This document shows, piece after piece, positions 49,340-59,990 of a stretch of DNA of 64,000 nucleotides. This DNA comes from Desulfobacterales bacterium (GTDB taxonomy: Bacteria > Desulfobacterota > Desulfobacteria > Desulfobacterales > JANQIE01). The position numbers and the translations under genes were made by a program. The notes under the pieces are model-generated. The model saw only the letters and a program-made list of their open reading frames with translations. It did no database searches and had not been told where the DNA came from. How positions within the stretch are numbered: the first letter of the stretch is position 1; each line of letters starts with the position of its first letter. The DNA is taken from assembly GCA_028282295.1 (NCBI GenBank), contig JANQIE010000060.1, positions 1 to 64,000 of the forward strand, read 5' to 3'.

Positions 49340-52237
49340 ATGCTGCAAAAGCCCTTTCGCGATTTTCAAAAGGCCCTAAAACAATCCGTTCCGGCTGAGC
49401 GTGTGATCAGCGACCCGTTACGCACGCTGGCCTATGGCACCGATGCCAGTTTTTACCGCCTGATTCCCAGGATTGTGGTGAAGGCTGAAACCGAAGCCGA
49501 AGTGATTGCGATTTTAAAGGCCGCCGGTGCGTCGCGTTTGCCGGTGACGTTCCGGGCGGCGGGGACCAGCTTGTCGGGGCAGGCGATTACCGATTCGATC
49601 CTGGTGGTGGCCGGCGGTAACTGGAAACGCTATCGTGTCCTGGCCGGTGGGGCTCAAATTCGTCTGCAACCAGGGATCATCGGTGGTCAGGCCAATCGCT
49701 ACCTGGCGCCTTATGGCCGGAAAATCGGACCGGACCCGGCGTCGATCAATGCCGCCATGATCGGCGGGATCGCCGCCAACAATGCCAGCGGCATGTGCTG
49801 CGGAACGGCGCAGAATAGTTATCGGACGGTGGCCGGTATGCGGATGATTTTTGCCGACGGTACGTTGCTCGATACCTCCGACGCGGATAGTCGCAATCTT
49901 TTCCAAGCCACGCGCGCAGGGTTGCTCGGGCGGATCGACGCGTTGGCGGCCAGGGTGCGTGCCGATGCCCAACTGACAAAACGGATTCGGCAGAAGTTCA
50001 AAATCAAGAACACCACCGGGTACAGCTTAAATGCCTTGGTCGATTTCGAAGATCCTTTTGACATTATCACGCATTTGATGATCGGCTCGGAGGGTACGCT
50101 CGGTTTTATCTCCGAGATTACCTATGAAACCGTGGTGGAGCATGCCCACAAAGCGTCGGCGTTGATGGTCTTTGCTGATATCGAGGGGGCCTGCCGGACG
50201 GTTTCCTTTCTGAAGGATGTGTCGGTCAATGCCGTAGAATTGATGGATCGGGCGGCGCTGCGGTCGGTTCAGGACAAGGCCGGAATGCCGGCCTATCTGA
50301 AAACTTTGCCCCCCAGGGCCACTGCTTTGTTGGTCGAAACCCGTGCTGCTGATGACGATGAGTTGCAGTATAACGTCGCTGCGATTCTACAGACCCTTGA
50401 TTGCTTCGCACTGACACCGACCACCCAGATGCAGGCTTCAAGTGAGCGGTCTTCTTTCTATCCGGTGCGGTGTGCCGCCACGCTGCTGCCGGTACATTTC
50501 ACCGATCATGAGGCCGAGTACACTCGGTTGTGGAACATTCGCAAGGGCTTGTTCCCGACCGTGGGCGCCATGCGCGCAGTGGGGACCACGGTGATTATCG
50601 AAGATGTGGCCTTTCCTTTGGCGCACCTGGCGGCGGCGACGCTGAATCTGCAACAGCTTTTTCACAAGCACGGTTATCATGAGGCGATCATCTTCGGTCA
50701 TGCCCTGGAGGGCAATCTGCATTTTGTTTTTACCCAGGATTTCAGTTCGGGGAGGGAGGTTGACCGGTATCAGCGGTTTATGGACGATGTGTGCAGGATG
50801 GTGGTCGATAAATACGATGGATCTCTCAAGGCCGAGCACGGCACCGGCCGCAACATGTCGCCCTTTGTGGAAATGGAGTGGGGGGCCGAGGCTTACGGTT
50901 TAATGAAACGGATCAAGGCGATTTTTGATCCGCAGAATCTGCTGAACCCCGGGGTGATTTTGACGGACAACCCCCAAGCCCACATCGAAAATCTCAAACC
51001 GTTGCCGCCTGCTGATCCGCTTGTGGATAAATGCATCGAGTGCGGTTTTTGCGAGGTGAACTGTCCGTCGAAAAATCTGACGTTGACGCCGCGCCAGCGG
51101 ATCGTGATCCAGCGCGAAATCGCCCGTTTGCGGGCCACGTGTGAAAATCCGGCCCGATTGGCCGAGTTGGAAACCGGCTACCGTTACCAGGGGGACGACA
51201 CCTGTGCCGCCGACGGGTTGTGCGCCACGAGCTGTCCGGTGGCCATCAACACCGGCGATCACACTAAAAAGCTGCGCGGTCAACATGTGACCCCGGCGCG
51301 GTTTCAACGGGCGGCCGACTGGGCGGCCGACCATTTTGAGCTGGTCGCTGCCGGCCTGCGCACCGGGCTGAAGCTGGCCGGTCACGCCCATCACCTGCTT
51401 GGATCGCAACGGATGACGGGCCTGACGGGCCTGGCGCGCAAACTGTCCGGCAACTGCTTACCGGCCTGGAATCGCTATATGCCGCAGGGGCTGGCAACAC
51501 CGCAACTCGGGCCGCCGGCCACGCGGCAGGCTCATCGGGTGGTTTATTTCCCGTCCTGCATCAATCTGGTCATGGGGCCGGCCGCAGGGGATCCGGACCA
51601 ACAACCGCTCTATCAGGTAATCGCCAAGGTATTGGCCCGGGCGGGCTATGCGGTGATTTACCCAGACCGGCGCAAGGTGTTTTGCTGCGGCACACCGTTT
51701 GAGAGCAAGGGGTTCGTGATTCAGGCGGAGCGGAAAATTGCCGAGTTGGAGGCCTTCCTTTTGAAGGCTACGGAACAGGGCAGGTATCCGGTGCTTTGTG
51801 ATACCGGTCCGTGTGTTTACCGTTTACGCGGGGTGCTGAATCCAAAACTTCAGATTTTTGAACCGTTTGAATTCATCCAACGCTTTTTGGTCGACAGGCT
51901 TGACATAACGCCGGTGACAGAGACGATTGCCGTGCATGTCACCTGCAGCAGCCGTAAGATGGGGTTGGAGTCCGTTTTTCGTGAGATTGCCGCCAAGTTG
52001 GCGGCGGACGCGGTTTTCCCTGACCAGGTGAGTTGTTGCGGTTGGGCCGGTGACCGCGGCTTCAATTTTCCGGAATTGACGGCGTCGGCCTTGGCAGAGT
52101 TGAAACCGGCGGTGGCGGCCCACTGCACAGCCGGTTATTCCAACAGCCGGACGTGTGAGATTGGTCTGTCGCAACATAGTGGTTTGTACTACAAATCGAT
52201 TTTTTACTTGCTGGATCGGTGCAGCCGGATCGGCTAG
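49340..52237 (+). CDS. FAD-binding and (4Fe-4S)/CCG-domain fused D-lactate dehydrogenase type protein
   Basis: N-term FRAAGTSLSGQAITDS; KCIECGFCEVNCPS; DGLCATSCPV; CCGWAGDRGF. Confidence 0.93.
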   Translation: MLQKPFRDFQKALKQSVPAERVISDPLRTLAYGTDASFYRLIPRIVVKAETEAEVIAILKAAGASRLPVTFRAAGTSLSGQAITDSILVVAGGNWKRYRVLAGGAQIRLQPGIIGGQANRYLAPYGRKIGPDPASINAAMIGGIAANNASGMCCGTAQNSYRTVAGMRMIFADGTLLDTSDADSRNLFQATRAGLLGRIDALAARVRADAQLTKRIRQKFKIKNTTGYSLNALVDFEDPFDIITHLMIGSEGTLGFISEITYETVVEHAHKASALMVFADIEGACRTVSFLKDVSVNAVELMDRAALRSVQDKAGMPAYLKTLPPRATALLVETRAADDDELQYNVAAILQTLDCFALTPTTQMQASSERSSFYPVRCAATLLPVHFTDHEAEYTRLWNIRKGLFPTVGAMRAVGTTVIIEDVAFPLAHLAAATLNLQQLFHKHGYHEAIIFGHALEGNLHFVFTQDFSSGREVDRYQRFMDDVCRMVVDKYDGSLKAEHGTGRNMSPFVEMEWGAEAYGLMKRIKAIFDPQNLLNPGVILTDNPQAHIENLKPLPPADPLVDKCIECGFCEVNCPSKNLTLTPRQRIVIQREIARLRATCENPARLAELETGYRYQGDDTCAADGLCATSCPVAINTGDHTKKLRGQHVTPARFQRAADWAADHFELVAAGLRTGLKLAGHAHHLLGSQRMTGLTGLARKLSGNCLPAWNRYMPQGLATPQLGPPATRQAHRVVYFPSCINLVMGPAAGDPDQQPLYQVIAKVLARAGYAVIYPDRRKVFCCGTPFESKGFVIQAERKIAELEAFLLKATEQGRYPVLCDTGPCVYRLRGVLNPKLQIFEPFEFIQRFLVDRLDITPVTETIAVHVTCSSRKMGLESVFREIAAKLAADAVFPDQVSCCGWAGDRGFNFPELTASALAELKPAVAAHCTAGYSNSRTCEIGLSQHSGLYYKSIFYLLDRCSRIG

Positions 52238-52264
52238 TTGCCATCTGCTATTTCCGGATGGCCA
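52235..52264. repeat. Internally deleted remnant of the MITE-like element
   Basis: gttgccatctgctatttccggatggccac retains both terminal motifs. Confidence 0.55.
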
Positions 52265-52672
52265 CTATCTGACGCCCTTGCCTTTTAAAAAAGAACTGTA
52301 GCGCATGTCGGTTCCCTGAATATGCTTTTTGAGCCAGTCTTTCAGGAAGGTACTGATTTCAACGGGGTTGGCTATTTTACCGGCTGTAAAATCCTGATGG
52401 AGTGCCTGTACCTTGGTTTTCATCCGGTGGTGCTTGGCCTGATGCGCTTCAAAGTCCGGATAGCCGTAGGCTTTCAACAAGCCCTCTTCGGAGGCAAAAT
52501 GGGTTTGGGTGTAGCTGATCAATTCCGCCAACAGATCCCCGAGGGCGTTGCGGCCGCGTCCTTCTTGCAAGGCTGTGTATAGATCATTGAGCAGTTTGAC
52601 CAGCTTCTTGTGTTCTTTATCCAGTTTTTCGATTCCAACGCTATATCGGGTTTCCCAATTAAAAAACGCCAT
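52265..52672 (-). CDS. Bacteriohemerythrin
   Basis: MAFFNWETRYSVGIEKLDKEHKKLVKLLNDL...HFASEEGLL...HHRMKTKV...HIQGTDMRY. Confidence 0.94.
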   Translation of the reverse strand: MAFFNWETRYSVGIEKLDKEHKKLVKLLNDLYTALQEGRGRNALGDLLAELISYTQTHFASEEGLLKAYGYPDFEAHQAKHHRMKTKVQALHQDFTAGKIANPVEISTFLKDWLKKHIQGTDMRYSSFLKGKGVR

Positions 52673-52792
52673 GCGGTACTCCTGTATTGATTGTAATGAC
52701 TTTATCAATCAATCGGCGTTTACCGTTTCAGCTTTAATCGGCGGGCGCTGGTCTGCACCGGTGCTGCCCGGTTCTGTTCTTCGATGGGCGGA

Positions 52793-53230
52793 TCAGGCTC
52801 GGATCAGATCGGTCAGTTCCCTGCTTTTGGTTTCCATTGCGGTGGCTTGCCGGTCGTTTTTTTCGTGGTCGTATCCGAAGAGGTGCAAAATACCGTGAAT
52901 CAGCAGCTCGTCAAAGCGGTCTTCCATGCTTTGATTGTTGGTTTCACCTTCACGTTGCGCGGTTTCTACTGAAATCATCACATCACCGAGCAGGTGCGGT
53001 GAGATGTCGCTGAATGCGCCTTCGCGCATGGGAAAGGCAATGACATTGGTGGGGCCGCTACGATCCAGGTAAGCTTGATTGTAAACCGCGATTTGAGGGT
53101 CGTCCACAATCAGGATCGACAGTTCGCCCTCAGGACAGTCCAAGGCGCTTAAGATGACCTGTGCCGTTTTCTTTATTTTCTCTTCCGAGATCGGACGTTT
53201 GCTTTGTTTGTTGTCGATCAGTACTTCCAT
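52793..53230 (-). CDS. ybeY: Endoribonuclease YbeY
   Basis: DELLIHGILHLFGYDHE. Confidence 0.94.
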   Translation of the reverse strand: MEVLIDNKQSKRPISEEKIKKTAQVILSALDCPEGELSILIVDDPQIAVYNQAYLDRSGPTNVIAFPMREGAFSDISPHLLGDVMISVETAQREGETNNQSMEDRFDELLIHGILHLFGYDHEKNDRQATAMETKSRELTDLIRA

Positions 53231-55580
53231 CTTTCACCTTTGAGACGCTTGCGCCTTTTTCTGTGTATTCAATGCGGTGGTGGTGGATGCCGTTGAGGAT
53301 TTTATTATAACTCTTGGCGATGTTGTGCAGGTCTTTCAGGGTCAGTTCGCAGTTGTCCAACTGGCCATCGGAAAAGATTTTGTTGGTCAGGTTCTGCACC
53401 AGGCCCTGGATACGGGACGGCGTCGGGTTGTCGAGAGTGCGTGACGCGGCTTCAACCACGTCGGCCAACATCACCAGACCGGCTTCACGCGTTTGCGGCT
53501 TGGGGCCGGGGTAACGGTAGTCATCGATGTTGACGGCATCCTCGCCTTTTTTTTGCTTGGCCTTTTCAAAAAAATACGTGATCAGGCTGGTGCCGTGGTG
53601 CTGTCTGATCGTATCGATAATCGGTTGACCCAGTTTGTGTTCACGGGCGATTTCAACCCCGTCCTTGACATGTGCCGTCAGGATGAGACTCGACATGGAA
53701 GGGGCTAATTTGTCGTGTTTGTTTTTGCCGTTGCGCTGGTTTTCAATGAAATAAAGCGGCTTTTTGAATTTGCCGATATCGTGGTAGTAACCGCATACTT
53801 TGGCCAGCAATGGATTCGCGCCGATTTCCGCGGCCGCGGCCTCTACCATGGTGCCGACGATGACCGAATGATTATAGGTTCCCGGCGCTTCGATCATCAG
53901 ACGCCGTAAGATCGGTTGGTCCAGGTTGGCCAGTTCCAGCAATTTGATGTCCGTGGTGTAATCAAACGCCCATTCCATCAGTGGGGTCAGACCGGCGGTA
54001 ATAATGCCGGCGCTGATGCCGCTTAAAAAGACGAATACCCAGCCCCACACCACCTCCAAATCATCGATGGCACCGAGATATAGATAGATGGCGGACACCA
54101 GGGCCGTGTTGAGCAACCCCAGCTTGAGGCCGGATTTGATGAACACTTTGCGTTCCCTGCAATCCTGAACCCAATAGGCGCCCATGCTGCAACTGACCAA
54201 AAAATAGATGAATATATCGAGACGGTACTGTAACAGGGCGGCCGCGCCCACTGCGAGGATCACCGACGCTGCCAATGCGGTTTGCAAACGCAAAAACAGG
54301 CATATCACCATGGCGCCGGCAGCCAGGGGGGCGCCTATTTGCAGCGCGGCGGCCGCAATTTCAAATGGGGCGTTGCGGGTCAGGGTTTCGGCGAAAACAG
54401 CGTTGGCTTTGACTAAGAATAGTGAGGTCACAACGGTGGTGGCCAGAAACAGCAGGTCCTTGTTGTGCGATCTGGAAACGGCCGGCTGGTTGCGGATACT
54501 CAAAAGATAGATGCACAGCAGTAATGCGACCATCAACATGGCCGCACCAATGCTGGCGGTGACCAGATGCTGGTCCTGAGCCTTGGCTTGCAGGGTGGTG
54601 AGTTTCAGCAGTTGCAATTCGTTGATGCGTTCGCCCTCGCGCAGGATCATCTCACCGGCCTTGATTTGGTAAAGCACCGGCTTGACCTCAGTGACTGCGC
54701 TTTGCCGACGTTCCTGTGTAGCGCTACGGTTCAGGGTGATGTTTGGTTGCAGCAGGCGTTCGGTCAAATCCATCACCACATTGCGCAAACTATATTTGTA
54801 TTTTTTCAGCAGGGGCCGTCCGATTTCACGCACTTTAACCTTGGCTTGATCAAGATCATGAAAAGCGTCGATTTTTAGGACAATGGTTTCAGCCTTGGTG
54901 GTCAGATCGGTCAGCACGATGCCCTTGTTGGCTTCCTTGAGCAGAATTTCCTTATTGGCGACCACGCCGGTTTTCAGAATACGGCTGAGAATGGTCACGA
55001 TCTGGGCGGCCAATTGTGATGAAAAGCCTTCTTTGGCCATGCTTTCATAGGCGTCGGCGCTCAAGGGCAAGCCCAATTGGGTTTCCAGGATTTTGCGCAA
55101 ATCCGGCCCTTGCTCAACCGTTACCGTTGCTTCGGTGGTCACCGGTGCGGTTTGAAGGGGGACGGCGGGTATATCGGTCTCGGTGACGGGTTGGACCGGT
55201 GTCGCAGCCTGCGCCGCGGTTTGGGCCAGACGGCGCTGGTCGGCAAAGGCGGTGGTTACTGTGCGGGTTATTTCTGCTAAAAGCCCGGTGTTGTGGTCGT
55301 AGACCGTCAGGCTCTCTTCTTCGGCCCGTTTGCGATTGGCCTGGGTGACCTCCTCATCCTCGATAAAAAAATCAAAGGGGGCTTTGGTGTCCCGCTTGGC
55401 GACATCGCCAATCTGGTAGCTGTGTTTCGAGACCACCAGCTTCGGGTAAAGCAGCAGGGTAAAAATAAGGGTTACTGCGCCCAGGATAAACCACGGGACC
55501 GCCGTATGTCCGCGAAACACCTCCTGGAGGGTTGTGCGGGATTTTTCGATCATTTTTTTGCCTTGTTGCTGCTGGCGCAC
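53130..55580 (-). CDS. PgpH-type 7TM-HD (HDIG) phosphohydrolase
   Basis: APGTYNHSVIVGTMVEAAA...CGYYHDIGKFKKPLYFIENQ...HHGTSLITYFFEKAK. Confidence 0.93.
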   Translation of the reverse strand: MRQQQQGKKMIEKSRTTLQEVFRGHTAVPWFILGAVTLIFTLLLYPKLVVSKHSYQIGDVAKRDTKAPFDFFIEDEEVTQANRKRAEEESLTVYDHNTGLLAEITRTVTTAFADQRRLAQTAAQAATPVQPVTETDIPAVPLQTAPVTTEATVTVEQGPDLRKILETQLGLPLSADAYESMAKEGFSSQLAAQIVTILSRILKTGVVANKEILLKEANKGIVLTDLTTKAETIVLKIDAFHDLDQAKVKVREIGRPLLKKYKYSLRNVVMDLTERLLQPNITLNRSATQERRQSAVTEVKPVLYQIKAGEMILREGERINELQLLKLTTLQAKAQDQHLVTASIGAAMLMVALLLCIYLLSIRNQPAVSRSHNKDLLFLATTVVTSLFLVKANAVFAETLTRNAPFEIAAAALQIGAPLAAGAMVICLFLRLQTALAASVILAVGAAALLQYRLDIFIYFLVSCSMGAYWVQDCRERKVFIKSGLKLGLLNTALVSAIYLYLGAIDDLEVVWGWVFVFLSGISAGIITAGLTPLMEWAFDYTTDIKLLELANLDQPILRRLMIEAPGTYNHSVIVGTMVEAAAAEIGANPLLAKVCGYYHDIGKFKKPLYFIENQRNGKNKHDKLAPSMSSLILTAHVKDGVEIAREHKLGQPIIDTIRQHHGTSLITYFFEKAKQKKGEDAVNIDDYRYPGPKPQTREAGLVMLADVVEAASRTLDNPTPSRIQGLVQNLTNKIFSDGQLDNCELTLKDLHNIAKSYNKILNGIHHHRIEYTEKGASVSKVKDGSTDRQQTKQTSDLGRENKENGTGHLKRLGLS

Positions 55581-55583
55581 TGA

Positions 55584-56624
55584 TCAATCTTCCATTTGTG
55601 ATTGGGGGGTGGTCTCATCGGCGCGCGTCGCGTTCACCGCTTTGGCGGCCCGGCTTCTTTTTTCCAGGTTCTCGTATGCGCGAATGATTTCCTGAACCAG
55701 CTTGTGGCGCACCACATCGCGTTTGTCAAAAAAAACAAAGCGGATACCTTCTATATCGCGCAGGATATTTTTCGTTTCAATCAGTCCGGAGGGTTTGTCC
55801 GACGGCAAGTCGATCTGGGTGATATCCCCGGTGATGACGGCCTTGGAACTGAAACCGATTCGGGTCAGGAACATTTTCATCTGTTCCTTGGTGGTGTTCT
55901 GGGCTTCGTCGAGAATAATAAACGAATCATTGAGCGTGCGGCCGCGCATAAAGGCGATGGGGGCGACTTCGATGACGCCCTGCTGCATGAGTCGCGTGAC
56001 TTTCTCGTAAGCAAGCATGTCATGCAGCGCATCGTAGAGCGGACGTAAGTAAGGATCGACTTTTTCCGCAAGATCGCCGGGCAAAAATCCCAACGCTTCG
56101 CCCGCTTCCACGGCCGGCCGGGTCAGAATTATCCGGTCGACCTGGCCCTTGGTGAGCGCCGACACCGCCATGGCCATGGCCAGATAGGTCTTGCCGGTTC
56201 CGGCCGGGCCGACGCCGAAGACGATGTCATGATTGCGGATGGCATCAATGTATTGCTTCTGGTGCGGACTTTTCGGTGTGATGGAGCGTTTTTTCGCCGT
56301 GATATAGACGGTATCCAGGAAAATATCCTTGAGCTTGACCCGATGGTCGGCACTCAGGGCACTGACGGCATATTCGATATCTTTGCCGTAGACGGGATAG
56401 CCTTCCTGCAGCAGGCCGTATAGTTGCTCGATAATATTGACGGCAAGCTGGCAGGTGATGTCGTCGGCCCGGATGATAACGGTGTTGCCGCGGGTGTGAA
56501 TTTCAGCGTCGAGGGCGTCGGCGATGCGGTGGAGATTCTTGTTATGTTCGCCGAACAATTGTCGGGCCAAGTCCATTTCGGACAAGGTTAGCTTGGCGTG
56601 TTGTTGGGATGGATTCTCATCCAT
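55584..56624 (-). CDS. PhoH family ATPase
   Basis: FGVGPAGTGKTYLAMAMAV; ILTRPAVEAGE; FIILDEAQNTT. Start MDENPSQQ. Confidence 0.94.
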   Translation of the reverse strand: MDENPSQQHAKLTLSEMDLARQLFGEHNKNLHRIADALDAEIHTRGNTVIIRADDITCQLAVNIIEQLYGLLQEGYPVYGKDIEYAVSALSADHRVKLKDIFLDTVYITAKKRSITPKSPHQKQYIDAIRNHDIVFGVGPAGTGKTYLAMAMAVSALTKGQVDRIILTRPAVEAGEALGFLPGDLAEKVDPYLRPLYDALHDMLAYEKVTRLMQQGVIEVAPIAFMRGRTLNDSFIILDEAQNTTKEQMKMFLTRIGFSSKAVITGDITQIDLPSDKPSGLIETKNILRDIEGIRFVFFDKRDVVRHKLVQEIIRAYENLEKRSRAAKAVNATRADETTPQSQMED

Positions 56625-56992
56625 GGATGTGTTTACCTGTATTGAAATTGTTTCAATCGATCCAAAAAAAAGCAGCCGGTCACCGGACCTTCCAGACATT
56701 TTGCGCGCTATCGCAAGGGGTTGCTCTCGATCCGAACCGGCTATAAAAAAGATCTATAACACAAACGGAATCGTAATGGCAAATGCCCGGTCAGGAGCGA
56801 TAAACGTGTGCATTTGGATGTGCGAATCCATATTGCGTGTGAGAGGCCGGCGACCTGCCGGACTGCAAGTGATTTGCCCACAGGCACCGGCTGAAAAAGC
56901 CTTGACTCGGTAAAAACGCTTTGTTAGTCGAGCTACGGGCCTGATTTCTTTGGATACCCAGATTTAGTCTCCATCCAACAGCAAGGAGTAGC

Positions 56993-57517
56993 ATGAACAC
57001 GTTTGACGTCATAGTGTTGGTAATTTTCGGCTTTTGCCTGATCCGGGGAATCTTCAGAGGCTTGATCAAGGAGGTGTCGGCGATAATCGGGGTTTTGGGT
57101 GGTCTGTTTGGCGCCGCGCTATATTATCCTCTGGCGGCGCGTCCCATTGCCGGTTGGTTCTCCAATCCGTTTTATGCCGATATTATCAGCTTTTTGGTTA
57201 TTTTTTGCGTTGTGTTCATCCTTGTGAGTGTGCTGGGGATCGTTATCAAGTATCTGCTGAACATCGCTTTTTTGGGGTGGCTGGATCGTTTGTGCGGGGC
57301 GGGCTTCGGGGCGGTGAAAGGCTTGCTGATCGCTTCGGTGTTGTTGTTGGCCCTGACGGCCTTTCTGCCGCGCGGCACAACGGTTGTCGGCAAATCACTC
57401 CTGGCGCCCTATATCAACGTTGTGAGTGAAAATCTTGCTAAAATCGCCGCCAGTGACTTGAAACAAAAATTCATCGTCAAAATCGGGGACCTGAAAAAGA
57501 TCTGGGGGCGGCGTTGA
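56993..57517 (+). CDS. CvpA family membrane protein
   Basis: MNTFDVIVLVIFGFCLIRGIFRGLIKEVSAIIGVLGG; four TM. Confidence 0.88.
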   Translation: MNTFDVIVLVIFGFCLIRGIFRGLIKEVSAIIGVLGGLFGAALYYPLAARPIAGWFSNPFYADIISFLVIFCVVFILVSVLGIVIKYLLNIAFLGWLDRLCGAGFGAVKGLLIASVLLLALTAFLPRGTTVVGKSLLAPYINVVSENLAKIAASDLKQKFIVKIGDLKKIWGRR

Positions 57518-57550
57518 GAGGACGGTCCGCACTACCGCCGCCGTTATCTG

Positions 57551-57571
57551 GTGCCCATCCGAAAATAGCAT
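57551..57571. repeat. Single-end remnant of the MITE-like element
   Basis: gtgcccatccgaaaatagcat, no partner arm. Confidence 0.5.
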
Positions 57572-57595
57572 TTACACAACGTAGCGATAGATTTC

Positions 57596-58432
57596 ATGGC
57601 AAATACAACCCAATTGATTGATTTGATTAATCTGGTGAAGACCCTGCGAGGTGCCCATGGATGTCCATGGGATCGTAAGCAGACAGCGCAATCGATCATG
57701 GCCTGTTTGGTCGAAGAGGTTTATGAATTGGTTGACGCGGTTGAAAGCGGGGCGGCAGCGGATATTTGCGAGGAACTGGGGGATGTGTTGTTTCATCTGC
57801 TGTTTTTGGTGGATTTGGCTGAAGAAAAAGGGCAGTTCAGCCTGGATGCGGTCATGACAAAAATCCATGCCAAAATGGTCCGTCGTCACCCGCATGTATT
57901 CGGCGATGCCACGGTCGGCACCCCGGAAGATGTTCGCAGGCAGTGGCATACGATCAAACAGAACGAAAAAAGAGCGGCGTCGGCGTCGATTCTCAGTTCA
58001 ATTCCCAAAGCCATGCCGGCCCTCATGCGCGCCTACCAGGTTTCCGACCGGGCTGCCCGTACCGGCTTTGACTGGGATGATTTACCGGGTGTCATCGCCA
58101 AGGTTGAGGAGGAATGGGCTGAGCTGAACGATGCGCTCGCTCGGAAGGAACTTGATGCGCAGCAGCAGGAGGAGGCGTTGCTGGAATTTGGTGATCTGCT
58201 TTTTACGTTGGTCAATGTAGCGCGTTTTGCGAACATTCATCCCGAATCCGCACTCACCGCGGCCACTCGGAAATTTGAACAACGGTTTCGCTTGATCGAG
58301 GATTTTTTGGTTGCTGAAGGTGTTGAATTTGAAGCGGTGTCGCGCGAGCGGTGGGACCGGTTATGGGAACGCGCCAAAACAGGTGTCGCCAATAAACAAA
58401 ACGCCCTCGGCCGGGAGGCCAAGGGCGAATAA
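57596..58432 (+). CDS. mazG: Nucleoside triphosphate pyrophosphohydrolase MazG
   Basis: LRGAHGCPWDRKQTAQSIMACLVEEVYELVDAVE; RRHPHVFGDA. Confidence 0.95.
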   Translation: MANTTQLIDLINLVKTLRGAHGCPWDRKQTAQSIMACLVEEVYELVDAVESGAAADICEELGDVLFHLLFLVDLAEEKGQFSLDAVMTKIHAKMVRRHPHVFGDATVGTPEDVRRQWHTIKQNEKRAASASILSSIPKAMPALMRAYQVSDRAARTGFDWDDLPGVIAKVEEEWAELNDALARKELDAQQQEEALLEFGDLLFTLVNVARFANIHPESALTAATRKFEQRFRLIEDFLVAEGVEFEAVSRERWDRLWERAKTGVANKQNALGREAKGE

Positions 58433-58440
58433 CATGGATA

Positions 58441-58914
58441 CTATATATAATCCCCACGTTGAAATTTAAAGTATTCCAGATTGGCCGTCAGCGCCGTCTG
58501 TTTGGCAATGTCCCTCAATTCCTCACCCTCTGCCAGTGATTCACCGGCCAACTTGTCCAAGGCGCTCGCCTGTTCATCAATCTGCTTAATCATCGGTTCG
58601 ATTTCGGCCAGGGATTTTTTCGGATTTTCAATGGCTGCGGCGTATTGTTCAAGCATTTGCAGCAATTTTTCCGTATTTTCCGTGATTTGCTGCGTCGCAC
58701 TGCCAATCACCGGTGGACGCACGGCCTGGATTTCGCCCAGGGTGTCGGTCTTTGCCGGTGCCGCCGGTGTTTGGGTTGGGGTGGCGGCCTCTTGCAGATT
58801 CTCATTGAAGTGCTTGTCGGACGAAACTTTGTTTTTGCGTGGTTGAAAGCGCGGTTGCCCTGTAATTTGGCTGATCTTATCCATTGGCGTCCCTCCGGGT
58901 GTCGGTTTCGCCAT
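58441..58914 (-). CDS. Coiled-coil protein of unknown function (possibly flagellar-locus-associated)
   Basis: Helical C-terminal half; adjacent to flgM. Confidence 0.6.
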   Translation of the reverse strand: MAKPTPGGTPMDKISQITGQPRFQPRKNKVSSDKHFNENLQEAATPTQTPAAPAKTDTLGEIQAVRPPVIGSATQQITENTEKLLQMLEQYAAAIENPKKSLAEIEPMIKQIDEQASALDKLAGESLAEGEELRDIAKQTALTANLEYFKFQRGDYI

Positions 58915-59065
58915 TGATTAAAAGCAAAAAAAAGGCCAATAGTGCCCTTGGCCTTCTTGATGCAGTTTAATATAATTTTTACAATTGGTTATGTTTAGAA
59001 AGGGGTGTGCTTAGATAAATAATTATAATCACAGGCAGGCAAAAATTGCCTAGTTACAGTTCAAG

Positions 59066-59383
59066 TTAGAAAATATCATTGGGTTTAAAATTGATGATTT
59101 TCTCAGCAAGTTTATCCGGATCGACTTGATAGCTCTCTTCGGTTATCGCTTTTTGGATAGCCTCCACTTTTTCCACCCGAGTTTCAGGCAATTTGTTGAC
59201 AGCTTCACGCGCCACATTTAAATCTTTTGATTCACTTGAAATATTGACAACAACATCATGCTTGGTCGCTCTTTGGGCCTCGGTCGCTTCCGGTTGCGCG
59301 CCGTTGGGTACCTGGCTTTTATCGGTCGGTTTGATAATTTGAGCTTGCCGCTCATAGTTCACTGTGATGTCTGTTAACTTCAT
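59066..59383 (-). CDS. flgM: Negative regulator of flagellin synthesis FlgM
   Basis: GGAGG then MKLTDITVNY; VEAIQKAITEESYQVDPDKLAEKIINF. Confidence 0.88.
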   Translation of the reverse strand: MKLTDITVNYERQAQIIKPTDKSQVPNGAQPEATEAQRATKHDVVVNISSESKDLNVAREAVNKLPETRVEKVEAIQKAITEESYQVDPDKLAEKIINFKPNDIF

Positions 59384-59462
59384 ACTGACCTCCACCTATT
59401 TTCTTCCCCGAAAATTTCGCCCGTGCGTCAAATGCCGCAATCGAAACGCTATCCATCCCCCA

Positions 59463-59906
59463 TTACATTTGTCGATTAATTGAAGATTGCTGCATATTTT
59501 CATCAACTGCTTTTTTAGCGAGTTGTTCGAGGCGTCTGATTATAAAATCCGTGTCTTCAACTGAAAACGTGTTGATGATTTTTTCATTTTTACCATTGAT
59601 TACGTTGAAAACGAAGTTTTTAGTGTTTGGTGTGGCAAAATCAACGTTTTCCCCCAGCTCTTCCCTGAGCGTGTCCACAATTTGGTGCTCGACATCATCC
59701 TGGGGACCATAGTTGGTTATCCGCTCAACAATATCTGCCGCAACTTTTTCGATAATCGCCTGCCGCTTGCCTTCGGCCGACAGATTGATCTTGTCCATGG
59801 TCGATTTACCCTCAACCCCCCGCTTGCGGTCTAAAAAGCGGCCCTGACTGAGTTGTTTGGTGTAAACCTTCAGGACGTTGTGTATTTGATAGCTGGGTAT
59901 GTACAT
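59463..59906 (-). CDS. DVU0524-like small protein
   Basis: MYIPSYQIHNVLKVYTKQLSQ... motif recalled from Desulfovibrio DVU0524-type proteins. Confidence 0.65.
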   Translation of the reverse strand: MYIPSYQIHNVLKVYTKQLSQGRFLDRKRGVEGKSTMDKINLSAEGKRQAIIEKVAADIVERITNYGPQDDVEHQIVDTLREELGENVDFATPNTKNFVFNVINGKNEKIINTFSVEDTDFIIRRLEQLAKKAVDENMQQSSINRQM

Positions 59907-59990
59907 TGGAACTCTTCCTTGCCAAACTCATCGGCGCGGTTTGTGTAAAACTTTAGAAAAAAAATTAATTTTTTTAAATTAGTTTTAATT

